From positions 17,160,456-17,224,455 of the forward strand of contig NC_051095.1 in the NCBI RefSeq assembly GCF_901709675.1: a stretch of DNA of 64,000 nt. Direction: 5' to 3'. Position numbers and translations under genes: made by a program. Positions 1 to 13,700 of the stretch are shown here, one piece after another; within the stretch, counting starts at the first letter, position 1; the number at the start of each line of letters is the position of its first letter. Under the pieces are notes generated by a model, which saw nothing but the letters and a program-made list of their open reading frames with translations, ran no database searches and was not told the DNA's origin. Source of the DNA: Syngnathus acus. Taxonomy: Eukaryota; Chordata; Actinopteri; Syngnathiformes; Syngnathidae.

Positions 1-3000
1 GCACCGCTCCATCTCCCTTTGTCTCACAGCTCTTTGGTGCCTCTTCTTCCTCTCCAGTTGTTTCTGAACTATTTCTACTTGACTCCTGGTCACTCCTCAG
101 TGTCCCGTTCTCAGCATGCTTTTTAGCGTCATCCTCTCCCTTTCCATCCTTTCCTTCATCTGCATTGACTTTCTCCTCTTTCTCTTTCTCTTTCTCCTCT
201 TTCTCTTTCTTCTCTTTCTCAATTTTGGAGAGGCTTTGGCACAGGGCCTGGACATAAGTGAACACACACATGGGGTCCGGGTGGTTGCCCATCATGAGCA
301 TATCAGACACTTCCAGCAGTGGCCAGCAGTCTGCCAGTGACCTGTGGGGAGGGGCATGCGGGGCACATGAAGAGAGAAGAACAAAGGCGTGAGAGAAATC
401 AATCATGGATGGTTGGGTGGACAGATAGATACAGACAGACAGATGGATGGAGGGATGGATAGATGTATGATAGACTGACAGAAAACTAGACTGAAATTCT
501 GCAGATGCATACTCTGCAGTCTTGAACGCCAGCGTGAAATTCTTTTCTCTTTCAGTGGGTTTCAAGGCATTGTAGTCGAACGCGTCGGGAAAGTAGCGAT
601 GGATCAACGCACAGAAAGCCATCCCGTCACACCAAGATGAGGAGAAGTTTTCTACGTTGACACCCTGAAACACAGACACAAAGCTTCCTGTCTTGACTTG
701 ACTGAATAATAAATATTGCAAACATGTCATTCGACCCGATAGTACCTGATAGTGTTGCGTTTTGCTGCGGCACCACTGCAACATTCTCTGTTTGATGGAA
801 CTCCCCGTGGCCGAAGCTGTGGATGACTTCTGAATTTTGAAGTTGCGTGGTATCGGCCTCCTAGACAATCCATAAACAGATGCGTGCTGAAGTACATCAA
901 ACGTAGCAAAGTGCATCTCTAGTGGATGGATGGATGGATGGATGGATGGATGGATGGATGGATGGATGGATGGATGGATGGATGGATGGATGGATGGATG
1001 GATGGATGGATGGATGGATGGATGGATGGATGGATGGACGGACGGACGGACGGACGGACGGACGGGTTAGACAGACGGCTGGACAGACAGACCGACAGAT
1101 CTGGGTTTCATGACTCACTCAGGTGCGCCCTGTTGGAACTTAGCGATGATGTCATTCTTCTTGGACGCTCGACCAGAGCGACCCGTGGGTCTCGGGCGGG
1201 ACAGAGCATGAGGTGTTTCTTTTTGGTTTCTTTTGGCCTTTGCTTGTTTTTCTGAATCTTTTAGCCCTTCTTTGGCTTTTGCTTGATCTTCCTTGACATG
1301 TTTTTTCGCCTCATCAGCCTTTACTGGCTTTTTAACAACGCGTTTGTCTTTACTTATATTTTCTTCAACTTTGTCTTTGCCCTCGACCTTCTCCTCCCCT
1401 GTATCTCTATTTTTTTCCTCCTCCCTATCTTTGCTCTTTTTTTTCTCTGCAGGGTCTTTCTGATCTTCTTGTCCAATGTCCTCAGCGTCACCTTCAACCG
1501 ACTTTGAAGCAGTTGTCTGCAGTGAGTGTTTGTCCGCAGCCTCCTCAGCCACTTGTGTGGAATCCTCCCTCGCCGCTGCCATTAACCCTTGACCTTCCAC
1601 CGTGCCCCGCTCCGGAGAGCCGCCTCCTGGGTCGTTGTTTGGCTCTGGTTCATCTGTCTGCAGGGCACACAGCACAGAAGTTGAGAGTGGTCAGGGCCTA
1701 AGATTCCTAAGATAAGTTGTTTAGAAGTCGTTAAGTACAGCACCGTTGATGTTAGTTTCCTTAGCATGTCTACGGTGTTTTTCCTTGTGAGCTCAAATTT
1801 AGCTAGCAGACGTTCACAAGGCAAAGTTATGTGGTTTGGTTGTATACACAAAGTGTGATTTTCATTTTTTTTCGTTTAGTTTCACAGTAAACCTCATCAG
1901 GAAGTGGCAATAATCAATGTGAAGCAAGCACGACCTTTTTTGGGGAATTATTGTTCCCTATCTGCCAAACTGTTGCTGCTCTGAGCTTTGCCGCTGCCAT
2001 CTAGTACTCATTTCACAAATCTCTGCTCGTAAATCAAAGTGAAAAAGTCACTTGACTCACACAAAAAACATTTGTAAGTAAAGAAACAAATCTTCATTTG
2101 ATGCCTAGATAATGTAAGGAAGATTAATTGAGATATTTGTTGCGTTGGCATTTGAGACTCAAGTTTGTCGTTTGAAGTAAGTGCAGCTAATATTAGTCAG
2201 GACTCTCCTCTGGAGATATGGCAACCCTCAGCGAGCAGTCGTGCAACGTGAGATAGGGAACACCACTCTGGGATTTGGGGAGCATCTCGATTTAGACATT
2301 TTACATGCATCAAGACAGTCAGCGCTTCTTCTGAAGGGGGCCTTGCCTCTGGAACATTCTGAAATTCAAATAAGCACACAAGAATGAGCTCTAAAATTGT
2401 AGATGAAGTATATACGTATGTACATCTGATTTATCTTCTTCTTTTTGTCAAACAGAAGCCAGTACATTTAAGGTTTAGTTTTTTTATTTTAATTTCAGAT
2501 TTAAAAATATCATGTGTATGGATGCTTATTCGTTGGACAGCAAATGTTGAAAATCATCAATTGCCAATTTTTTTTTGCATTGCGTTGCTTTCTATTTTAG
2601 AGTCTCTATTGGCAATATTTGAACCTTATCATTCAAACTGACAATTGATTTTCTCTTCCGCATCTCGGACTGATGGAATATGAGCAATTGTAGTATATCC
2701 CAGTTTTAAAAACAGTTGAGCTTCCAAAATTAATTTTGAATGCCCTTTTAATGTATTATACCATATCTCACCTGTTCTTCTTCTTCTTTGTAACCTTTCA
2801 AACAACGCTTATATGATTTGATCAAACATAATGTCACAGTAGGAGTGGTAAATCATAAATTACTACAAAGAATCTAAAATTGAACATTGACATTTTGCCA
2901 TACTACATACTACAGCTGTTGTACTTTATCTAATATAGAGCAAAGGTTCCCAAATGTTGAGTCCTGAGTCCTGTCTGAGTACCACTATCATGATCAACAT

Positions 3001-3616
3001 AAAAAAATGAAATAAAAAACAAACAAACAAACAAACAAACAAACAAACAAACAAACAAACGCACAGAACACACAAATACAATAGGCCCAGTATTCACCAT
3101 TCATTCCCAAAACAAATTTTCCTGCAACATTTTCCACATTCATTTAACTTGCAAGGTAAATACAACTGAATTTGTGTTGTGTAGTTTTTTCATGCACCAC
3201 TAGGGGGCGTACCACGCTAACAAATCGAGAGCTCTTATTAGTAACTCATACTAAGGCTGGATAATTGAAATGAAATGTAGCATCTTCGTTTCTTGGTACA
3301 TTATGAATTTTCATGCACTTTGAGCACATTGCAAAAAGTGATGCCAAAGTTATGCCAAAGTTATTTTCATGCAGTCTTGTCAGCAAGGATAAAGACCACA
3401 AGGCTTTTCAAATGTCCAATAGTCCAGAATCACCCATACCTGCTTGTTGTCACTTGAGTCAGTCGGACTTGTCCCCTCTGAAACCTCGGGCGTCTCCTTG
3501 TCGACTGCGTCTCCATCCATTACAACAGAAGTTGAATCAGATTTCCTGACAAAGTTGTTCAGTACACTTCTGCGCTCGCTTGCCCACTCTTGCCCACTGT
3601 TGTCTGTGAGCTCCAT
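1..3616 (-). CDS. smtnl1: Smoothelin-like protein 1, calponin-homology protein (3' end off window)
   Basis: Five coding exons, transcribed right to left: 3440-3616 (ATG at 3616), 1119-1657, 746-860, 513-664 and 1-341 (open to the edge). All joins keep phase. The first two exons encode a low-complexity Lys/Glu/Asp-rich region typical of smoothelin-like 1. Exons 3-5 encode a type-2 calponin homology domain, with [14 protein letters not shown], then [19 protein letters not shown], then a last helix carrying [16 protein letters not shown]. Smoothelin-like proteins bind calmodulin and tropomyosin and modulate contractility in muscle cytoplasm; that role is family knowledge. Gene neighbourhood (slc43a3, slc43a1, clp1, zdhhc5) favours smtnl1 over smtn or smtnl2. 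Odd: after the CH domain the frame stays open for about 70 more residues, again rich in Glu and Lys, and has not stopped at position 1, whereas I recall mammalian SMTNL1 ending soon after the domain. No coding similarity was seen in the 1.8-kb first intron. Confidence 0.85.
923..1063. repeat. (TGGA)n then (CGGA)n microsatellite in smtnl1 intron
   Basis: About 115 bp of TGGA units pass into about 27 bp of CGGA units. The array fills more than half of the 258-bp intron between smtnl1 exons 2 and 3 (861-1118). Open frames through it on both strands (Met-Asp-Gly-Trp or His-Pro-Ser-Ile repeats) are artefacts of the repeat. Confidence 0.95.
3020..3060. repeat. (CAAA)n microsatellite
   Basis: About ten uninterrupted CAAA units lie in smtnl1 intron 1, after an A-rich lead. 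Such a stretch could be the tail of an old retroelement, but no body of one is recognisable beside it. Confidence 0.9.
3197..3209 (+). promoter_or_regulatory. CTCF-like motif
   Basis: CCACTAGGGGGCG fits the vertebrate CTCF core (CCASYAGRKGGCR) at every position, in plus orientation. It lies in smtnl1 intron 1, 230 bp from the first coding exon. Binding is inferred from sequence only; such 13-mers also occur by chance in repeats. Confidence 0.4.
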
Positions 3617-5115
3617 TCACCCGACACCCTCTCCCTCCACTTTGCATGGATGCCTTTGCTTCTTTATCTGACCTCTCTAACAACACATGTCCCAAAAATA
3701 GCATCTTAGTGACATAGGCGAGGTCCAACGTGGCCCGACAGCTGCATCTGCTGTGGAAACCGCGGCAATACACGCATGCACCTGTGCGTGTGTAAACAAA
3801 CTTATATACACACACACGCACATGCACACACATCCCTTTTAACTGTAGGGACATGAAGTGTGAATTTGGTTGCTGAAAATAGATATTCAACCTGAAATAT
3901 GTGTGATGTGTTTTGACAGCCTTGTCTCCAAAGATGAAAATTGAGTTGTTGGTACGTGAGAAAGATCAAAGTTTAAGGAACACAACAATCCATGATTCAT
4001 GTAAACCTGATCATCATTGAGATGAAGATTATTTGAATTATACTCTAGTAACCCTACCTACATACATCTTCAAATGTTAAGTAATAAAGTAATATTAATA
4101 AAGACGTTCAAGTAAGCAAGAACAACTGCTTTAACCTTCTATTATGTACAGCCGGGAACAGAGCATAATGTAACATTAACAATTCACTTTTAATTGCTTT
4201 TCTCTCTGTGATAGCGTCCACCATAACTGATGTTGCAAGTCCACCCATGTTTGGGAAACAGATCACTGAACACCGTATGTAGTTTTAAATTCTGATTATT
4301 ACTCATTTTCTACAGCATATTACAGTATTTATTATAAGAGTGATGTAAATAGATATTGGTATCTGCAAACACTAATGCAAATGTTAAAAACATGTTAAAA
4401 AATATCATTTTTAATTTTAATAACTTGAATATCTTATACTTGAATACATTTATTAAGAGTGTTTTGCCCACATTTTTACTTTTGTTGCAATTATGAGTTT
4501 ACAGCGGCATTATCGTAAAGGTAAGGGATTGACGACGTATGTAGTCTTTAGAAACTACCCGCTTTACTGCAGTGGCTCCAGCGACTAAAGGCAATGGCTA
4601 GAAATGACCACACGAGGGGGCTATCACACGGAGCAAACGATTGCGCTCCAGCTTCATCCTCCGATGCTTGACGAATGAATGAAACCCATGGATGGCCAAT
4701 TGGTCTCTTGTGGAACATGTCCACACAATCACATTTATTTTTGTATTTTTTGATTTGCTAATCAGTGCTCACGCACACTTTTAAATGTTCAGGTTTCAGC
4801 TAGATTGTCTTGTGTCCATTCAATCCGAGTTTTTCTTCATTGGTTTGGCCCAAACAAAAATGACACTCTCAAAATTACATGGACAAATTCTCAAACCATC
4901 TCGCAATTGTTCACCACAGAATGGCATATGTCATTGATTTCATAAACTTGCAAATAAGTCTTACCACGCCAAGTGTCTCAGTGCATCTTTGATGATGGTT
5001 ATGAACAAGAAGCTACAGTTAGTACAATGAGCCCATATTTAGCATATTTTCCAGAGGCAGATCTTGCTTATGGTTATTTCTTCTTGTTTTTGCCTAAAGT
5101 GATATTTACCTTTTT

Positions 5116-5364
<249 letters not shown>

Positions 5365-6407
5365 GGACAGACTTGAGCAACAAAATTACAATATTTTTTA
5401 TCCACTGTCATCATTTTCTACACAACATTCTATGAAAAAGGAAGTAATGATTGTGAAAGAGAATCTCGTGTTTATCTCTATTTTGGCTCTTTTTTCCATG
5501 GTATCTTCAGTTCAATAAAATTAGATCAGAAGTTGCTGCAACCGTTTGCTGATGTCGACATTGTTCATGTTTGAGGTTCCTCAATTTCAGATTTGTGCGT
5601 GCCAACCCTTACTAAATTGCATTTGGTATGTTATGATAGGTGGTTGAACTGTGATCATTTGATAAAACATGATTTCAGAAATGTAAGTGTTGCATTGTTT
5701 TCATTGTGTTACATTGTTTTCATTGTTTTTCTAACCATAGCAGATGCCTGCAGACAAACTAGTGTGGGACAAATTCCTAGGCCTGCATAATTTGTTCCTA
5801 TGAAGAAAATCTGAACCTGTCTTCCTACTTTGACTCACCACAGAGTTGGGCACTGCCAAATTTGATTCATAAGCATTGCCAAATTTCATTATGTAAAGAA
5901 TTCACAAATTTAAAAAGAGGCTTTTAAAATCATTAACAAAATCAAACCATGCAGAGTGTTGGCGTGCCTTCTGAACGTGCTAAAATCACGCTTCACCCAC
6001 CTGTCAACTGTCAATCAAATTCCACTTCTTCCACCTGGAAAAAAAATCAATCTTTCACACATTTTGGGCCAAATAACCGGTCATGCGAACAAAGATGCTC
6101 GTGTCCTTATTTAAAAATCAGGAAAACTGCAATTGTTAAAACACTTTAATGCTAACCCCCACAATTACTACATAATTTTCAGTCTTTTGGGTTTTTTAAT
6201 AATAGTAGCGACCAAACTTTTTATTGTTACTTATCTGTTGTTATTGTTAGCAGTCAGACCTCTGCTTGATGTTGAATTTGCGTAAAGAGTTTTAATGTAC
6301 GTAGATGTTATGGCTAACTTGCGGTAGAAGTTCTTTGACCAGAGAATAAAGCAATACAGTAATTGTTCTTGAAAAAAAGTTTGAAAAATATATAAAACTG
6401 GGAAGTC

Positions 6408-6685
6408 CCTCCATCCATTATCTGTACCCCTTGTCCCCACGGGGGTCGCTGGCATGCTGGAACCTATCCCAGCAGTCATCGGACAGTAGGCGGGGGACAC
6501 CCTGAACTGGTTGCCAGCCAATCGCAGGCCACACAGAGACGAGGCACGGGGAGAACATGCAAACTCCACACAGGGAGGGCCGGAGGTAGAATCGAACCCG
6601 GACCCTCTGAACTGTGACGTGCTAACCAGTGCTCCACCGCCTATTAAGTATGCCAAAGGAACGATGCGCCACCGTGCCACCCTAA
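6408..6685. mobile_element. Teleost interspersed repeat copy (non-coding)
   Basis: The segment contains the run of phrases I recognise from a very common fish repeat: GTCGCTGGCATGCTGGAACC, CCTATCCCAGC, CAGTAGGCGGGGGACACCCTG, TTGCCAGCCAATCGCAGG, GAGAACATGCAAACTCCACAC and TCGAACCCGGACCCTCTG. It is probably the 3' part of a retroelement. The middle part (usually with GTGGGAGGAAACC) is deleted here. A 149-residue frame on the minus strand is incidental. Class assignment is uncertain. Confidence 0.6.
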
Positions 6686-7768
6686 GCTGGCAAGTGAATG
6701 TCGTTAAATTGTGAAAAAGGAAAACAAATATGTTTTTTCAGGTCTGAACTGCAGCAGTGTTGAATGCTAAGAAGAATGCCTATGTGTCTGTTTCCAATCA
6801 GCCTTCAACTTTTGTTTTCAGTCGCTGCACTCACATGACCTTTAGACTGTTGCAACAAGCGTGAATTGCAGCACTTTCATCATCGCTGCAGGAGGACTGT
6901 GGACACTTTTCTCCTGCTTCTTTTTTTACAACTACCAAGGTGGCGAGGGTCTTTTAAGGCACCAAAAGGAGGGGTTGAGGAAGGAGGAAGGAGGAAACCT
7001 GAAGCCAAGAGGAAGGAGGAGCTGGCCTATTGAAAAAGGAGAGAATGAGTCAGAGTTGTGTTGTGAGATCCATCGAGGCACAAGAGAGAGCATAACAGGT
7101 CAGTATTTCTTCTTTTCTTTGTTTTTTATCGAAACAATGACTTTAAAGGTCACGTGGATAATTGAACCCTTTGTAGAAGACTCTTGGTGTTATATAGAAA
7201 ACGTGTGTTTTGCTATGGTGTCTTCTTCAGCACTTTGAATTGAATTTACTCCCATGAGCAGTCATAAAACACAAAAGCAAGGCTCTACTCTATAGAGTGC
7301 AACATTTCTTGTGAAATATGGTCTTAAGGTACACGTTATATGTGCAGCAGAGCCCTGAATTTTTGAATGTTCAGAGAAGCAGCAATGGATGTTGGTGTTT
7401 ATTGTGAGGTCAGTGCAGTGATGGAGGAAAAATCGGTTCCATCTGGTCCTGATGGACTGAGAGCTCCTGCAAAAGGGCAACGGGTCAAAGTGGTGTTGGA
7501 CTGGGTGGGTGCTGTTCATCTGATTGCCAATCAGTTCTGACGTTCAAGTAGGGGAGGGGGAGCCCATGATGCTCTGCACCACTCTTTGGAACACCTCAGT
7601 GTAGCGGGTGACAAAAAATGACGAGGTCAATAAAGTGCAGATAACTGAAAAATCCACATGGGCGCATTATCAAATTTGTCCTTCATCACTTAATTGCCAC
7701 CACTGATATGTTGTTATTTTGGGCAGGTGTGAACAAAAGCGTGTGTGCGAGTGGCAGAAGCTGGGACC

Positions 7769-10700
7769 ATGCCGGACTGCTGGAGTCGCTTGAGGGTGCG
7801 ACGAGGGCTCACCTTCATCACGGGCCTGGTGGAGTGTCTTTGTTTTGCCGGCATCATATTTGGGTGGGCCTCGCTTGTTTTCGTCCTCAAGAAGGATGGT
7901 TACTTCGACTATCTGTGCGTCAACAGCACAGGAATCAATGGCTCGCAGGCCTTAGGTCAGTTTGCGCTTCTCATTTCATTTGATCTGGGCGGACAAAATG
8001 TGCAACATCAGCTTTTTGTTTGACTTTTTCAGATTGCAGTGAACAGGATGAGCAGTTATCCCTGGTCTTCACCATTGCATCCTTCATGAATAATTTTGTC
8101 ACCGTTGCAAGTGGTTTCATTTTCGACCACTTTGGCACTACGGTGGCTCGGCTCTTGGGAATGTGAGTGCATCTTGACATGAACCGTTCAGTGCCATGAT
8201 GAAGTTCAGTCACTTTGAGTGTCCATAGATGCAACCTCTAATATGCCGTTCAATTTGGTAGGGAACAGCTGAATTGACTGAAAACACTCACCTGCAGAAC
8301 AAAGCTTTGGGCTATTTTTTGGGATAAATGTTTCCAGCTCAAACAAAGACACATTTGTTGGCGTCTTGACAAAGCAACATCCATATTTTGGCTGAGCTCA
8401 GTGGACACGCCCACAGCTTTTGAGATCAGCGACAACAGATTCATTTTTCACAATTTTCCAGGCTCTTTTTTTTGTCATTCAAGTTTTCGAAGATTGTTAA
8501 CAATCTTTGAAATCTTGAATGACAAAAAAAAGTCAGTAAAAAGAAAACACTTGACCTAAGAATGAAAACTATATTGAAAGGTTGAAAGGAGAAACATTTG
8601 GCTCACAGTGAGCGGGAACTATTTTGTTGTGTAAACACAGACCTGTGGCTCCAAACCAACGACAAAAATATGCTGGCACAAGGAACGTCCATGTGGTTCC
8701 ACTAAAATAGGGTGGAAGGAATACACAGGGCCGAGGAACGCAAATAGCTTCTTCCAGCTCGACTCTTCTTGGGGTGGTACAAGAAATTAAAGGTCATGAG
8801 GCAGGTAATTAAATCCAGGTCCAAGTGTTTCGACAACAACATCTTTTTTGGGCGGGGTGACCTCTTTTATTAAAGGTGAAGGTACACTTAAATATTTTTA
8901 TTTTGAATCTGTTGTGGTGTATAAAGGCCAAATCTTGAAATAGTCATTATTCAAATACTTCTGCACAAACGGAATGCGCGAATTATTTTCTCATTGTCTG
9001 CCACTCTACAGTGTATTATTTCTAATATGTTTATGTATTTTGGTGATACTAATCCAAAGTCTTTATTATGGTGTTGGATTGAAAAAAAAACATGCACTGA
9101 GCATGAATGTATTGTTCTTTTTCCAGAGCTTTTCACACTATGGGTACCTTGATGGTGGCCTTCTCAAATTCTGGTAAAACAAAACACTTTTGTGTCTTTA
9201 CTTTGAATCCTGAAAGCATGAAAGTGAGGATTCTGGTTTATTTGTCTTTTTTTTCCCCCCATCAGCTCTTTCTGTCCTGCTTTTCCCAGCCCTCTCCTTC
9301 ATAGCTGTTGGCGGCATCATCTTGCTCATGACTAACATGCAGGTCGGTAGTAAACATTTTCGGCAACCAGCAGGGTTTGATTAAAGCAACAGGCAAATAT
9401 TTGACATAAGAAAACTGTCACATAAAGCCCACCTGAAAAAATGATAAATGATTTTCATTTTACCCTGGGTTGAGAATCATCTTTATTTGTCACAGGTAAA
9501 CAAAATGCGACCTCTTCATTTGACCCCACATTTGTCCCATCACAGTAGTAGACACAGCAAAAACATACTGTCAATGGCAGGGGCGGAGCCAGAACTTACA
9601 CGTGCTAGTGCATGCATAAATGTGTTCACATTCATGCAACTCAAATTGCTTCCAAATGACGCTACTTATTTTGTTTCCGGTTTAACTGCACAAACATGTC
9701 TTTTCCTTTGGGTTTTTCAACCAAGTTTGCTCCCACCCTATTTTCCCACAGCGAACTATAATTAACATCTGTCTGGAGCTTATGAGCCCATGGAGGAACA
9801 CATGCCCCCATCCCCAAGAATAACATACTCCTACAGTTGTCTTGTGATTGAAAAATTAAAAAAATTAAAAACATTTCTAAGACACCCTCATATACATATG
9901 AAGGAGAATTGGGGCCCATGAAAAGAAAGAAAACCTATATAAATGTAACATGTTGCAAACGTAGCATTTTTCCATAATACCACGAGGTGTTGATGTCTGC
10001 TTATGTATCTGCTATGTATATGTTCAAAAATTAAGATAGTAAATTGTTCATTTGTAATTTCATGGTTATCAACATATATTTCAACTTCTAAAGGTGGGAA
10101 ATCTTTTTGGCAACCGTCGTTCAACCATCATCACTCTCTACAACGGGGCCTTTGACTCTTCCTCAGCACTCTTCTTACTTATCAAGGTAAGTCTCAGTCT
10201 ATGTTATTTACCGTAATTTTCGGACTATAAGTCGCGGTTTTTTTTCATAGTTTGGGTGGGGGGGCGACTTATACTCAGGAGCGACTTATATACATATATA
10301 TGTTTTTTTTTCACTTTTTTGGGCATTTTATGGCTGGTGCGACTTATACTCCGGTGCGACTTATAGTCCGAAAATTACGGTATCTAACCAGACCTGGGCA
10401 AAATATGGATCGGGCCACATCCATTGTCCATCACAACCACCACGGAGGCAATGTACAACGTGCCAGACCTTTATTTTAAAAGGTGTGCTTTTTTATGAGC
10501 ACATCTGTGGATGTTAGTACAAGCTTGGTAGCGACTTGCTTGAAGTGTTGCCAACTTAATGACGTTTTCTCGTGTACCGTAAAACTAATATGAAACAAAG
10601 ATGGGGTTATAACCTGTTGACTTGGTCTTCGGCAGGCAAGTCTTCCAGTTTCTCATGTGGCCCCTTTGCAAAATGAATTGTCGAATGCAATACAAAACCG

Positions 10701-13700
10701 CTGTCACCTACAATAGAGTGCCATCCATGTTGTCTTTTTCCGGTACAGCTGGTATACGAGTCTGGCATCTCTCTCCGTGCCTGTTTCCTGTTCCTGTCCA
10801 TCTGCAGCATTCTTCACGTGCTCAGAACTTTCTTCCTGTTTCCCAGAACATTCATTCCATATCCACTACCTGATAACTACACATACGGGTATGAACAGGA
10901 ATGACTTGTCTGTGTATGCATAAGTGTATGCTTATTTATTCTTACGAGTGTAAATACTGAATATTCATACCTGTGAAGCATGACATACTATGAATAAGTA
11001 ACCCAAAAAAATAATATTCTATCTCACGTTGTTTTGTGATCTCAGGCTATCCTGCAGCAACCTAAATATTGCCAAGCATTCTATTAATGTGAGCTCACGG
11101 CACACCACAAAGTCAGAGCAGGTTTCCAGCCAGGCAGCAGAAAAAACAGGTCAGAGCAAGTTTACACCCAGGTGACACACAGACATGCATGTGCAGGATG
11201 CAAATTTAACTTTAGCAAAAAAAGTTTGAGCATTATCATCTTGCCCAATGCAGTTATTCTTCAAGCAATATGACTTTCGTCCAGTCATCCACAGTCTACG
11301 ATTGGTTTTCTTTAGCCCATTGTGGCCTTGTTTTTGGTGTTTATAGTTTAATGATGTATTTTGTTTGCTTAATGTAAATCCCATTCCCTTAAGGCATTGT
11401 TTTTTTCTTTAAAGAGTTTGGTTGCACACATTGACTCCTGTTTCCTCCTATTTGTTCCTCATTTGTTTTGCTGTAGATTTCCTCTTTTTCAAAACAGTGA
11501 TTTCCGTTTTCTGTCTTGATACTTTCGTTGAATGATGCTCGTCATTAACAACCTACTCATGTTGTTTGTACTCGGTCCAGATATATTGTCATATCTGACT
11601 GTGAACAACCAACATCTTATGCAACACTTTTTGATGATTTACTTTCTTTAAGAATTCAATTGACATCTTTCGTGTCAGATTTAATCTGATACTGGTTCTA
11701 GTTTTGGTCATGAAAAATATACCGGATGATTACGTAATTAGTTTGTTAGAAGTGAGGGTTTTCACATGTTTTTCCTTCTGATTGGTCTAAAAATGGGACT
11801 CTTGCTACCACATTTTTTCCTTAATTTATTTTTGTGCCTCTTTAGTGTTTTCTTACAGCCAGAAAGTTGCCATTTAAAATGATTGCATTATTTTCGTCAG
11901 GCATTTTTGTCATTTTCAAAACATCTATTTCTAAGATGTTGTAAAAATCGTATTTCATTTGGCTCATGAGGGAATTATACCACTTAAGTAAATCCTATGA
12001 TACATCGCCAACTACATACTATTTGTGAAGCATGTAAAATACGAAGGTATGTCAAGTTGCTTGTTACCCAGTGCACTTGTTGTAGCTAACATTAGCTACT
12101 TTACCAAATTGACAATTCTAACCACAATGGCTTTAAATAGCAGGAAAAAAAATAGCATCATTCCAGGAATCAAGCTACAGGCAAATTTCTTAGTGATAAC
12201 TAATATTTGTGAATGGTGCTGCTTAGGGTATTGGTTTTTTTCTGTTTATCCTTACCAATTTTTCAATTAGTACATAAATCTAGCCGACATATTTGGTGAT
12301 CAAGATCATGTCACTTGTTCCACTGAAATTGGATGAATGTTTCACCAATGAATTATGAAATACTGCCTAGTGAACGACCCGACCTGAATAAAATTAATGT
12401 TGCAGCTTTGAATAATTGTCCAGTTTAAATCTGGTGGTGAACTAATGATTTTCAATTCTCTCCAATTTCTTGTCTCTCCCAGAGAAAACTTTACGTGAAT
12501 GTGTTCTGTCCAGATTATACATATGGCACGTAATCTGGTTGTCTGTGATCCAATTGAGACATTATCTGTTCATTGGCACTCTTAACCCAACACTGCAGAA
12601 GCTAACTGATGGAGAGCCTACGCTTGGTAAGATCACACTTCCTCGCATCACCTTCTTCATTGTGTCGCTTGCAAACACTGCAGTGAACTGCAATTCAAAT
12701 ATGCCGTACCATACCAACTTACAAATGTTTTAGTTCATTATCCCAGAAAGACACATATCCTATGCTGTGAAGGTGGCGATAATCATCATCCTAATTTAGC
12801 AACTTTCTTCTTTGTGTCGGTAGTCAGCCAGTTTATCAACGCATTTGCCTTCACCCAACTGTGCGGGGTCCTGTGTGCACCCTGGAACGGCCTCATCATG
12901 GACAGAAACAAACACAAACCCCGGGCGGAAGGTAATGAACCACAACCACAGTTGACTTTCTCAACAACAGGAAAAAGATTAACAGATGGAAGCCTCGGTA
13001 AACACCAGACACAGTGAGAAATTCATTGTGGGTACAAAGTAGAACCCAGTGAACAAACACACTGTCAGGCCAAAAAATAAGTGACATGAGTTGAACTTGG
13101 GATTGAATATTAGGAATGCGGTGATTCATTCATTGATTTGAGACAAATGACAAAACTGGATGAACTATTCTAGGAGATATCATCCAAGGTGTTTAAAAGT
13201 GTTGACCTGCATTAAACAAAGTCATAGTGCCGTAAGAGACCCCTGACAATAATTTCATCTACTCTATTCTGTTCAAAGCAATTGTCCGTCCACCATTATA
13301 TCAGGTGCGAGTTGCAATGTTGTCATGACAGAAATTGATAACTGCAGATTGAAAAGATGGCAAAACCTTGCTTTGTTTGGGGTCACGCTGACAGATACAC
13401 CATAGAAGGTTTAGCTTTTTTTTTTCCTCTTACTCGGTGACATATTAGTAGCGACACAGTAAAAAGGTTGGTCATATTTGACAGGAGTCAGTCCTATTTA
13501 CCTTAAAGCAAAAACCCAGCCATACCCTTAATCTTACTGTATTGTCTGTATTGAAATAATTGCATTTTTAGGATGATACTGACCATCAGTCCAAATGCAC
13601 TTCACATACAAACTGTTCAGAAAAGCTAAAACTATCTGCGCGTCTCTAGATATTCCAATGGAATTTTTTTTTGGTCAATGACACACCTGACAATTTAGTG

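Noticed and set aside
922-1255. Plus-strand frames with Met-Asp-Gly-Trp repeats
   Set aside because: They are translations of the TGGA microsatellite inside an smtnl1 intron; no splice signals or conserved sequence.
6231-6680. 149-codon minus-strand frame
   Set aside because: Covers a common interspersed repeat; the reading frame is incidental.
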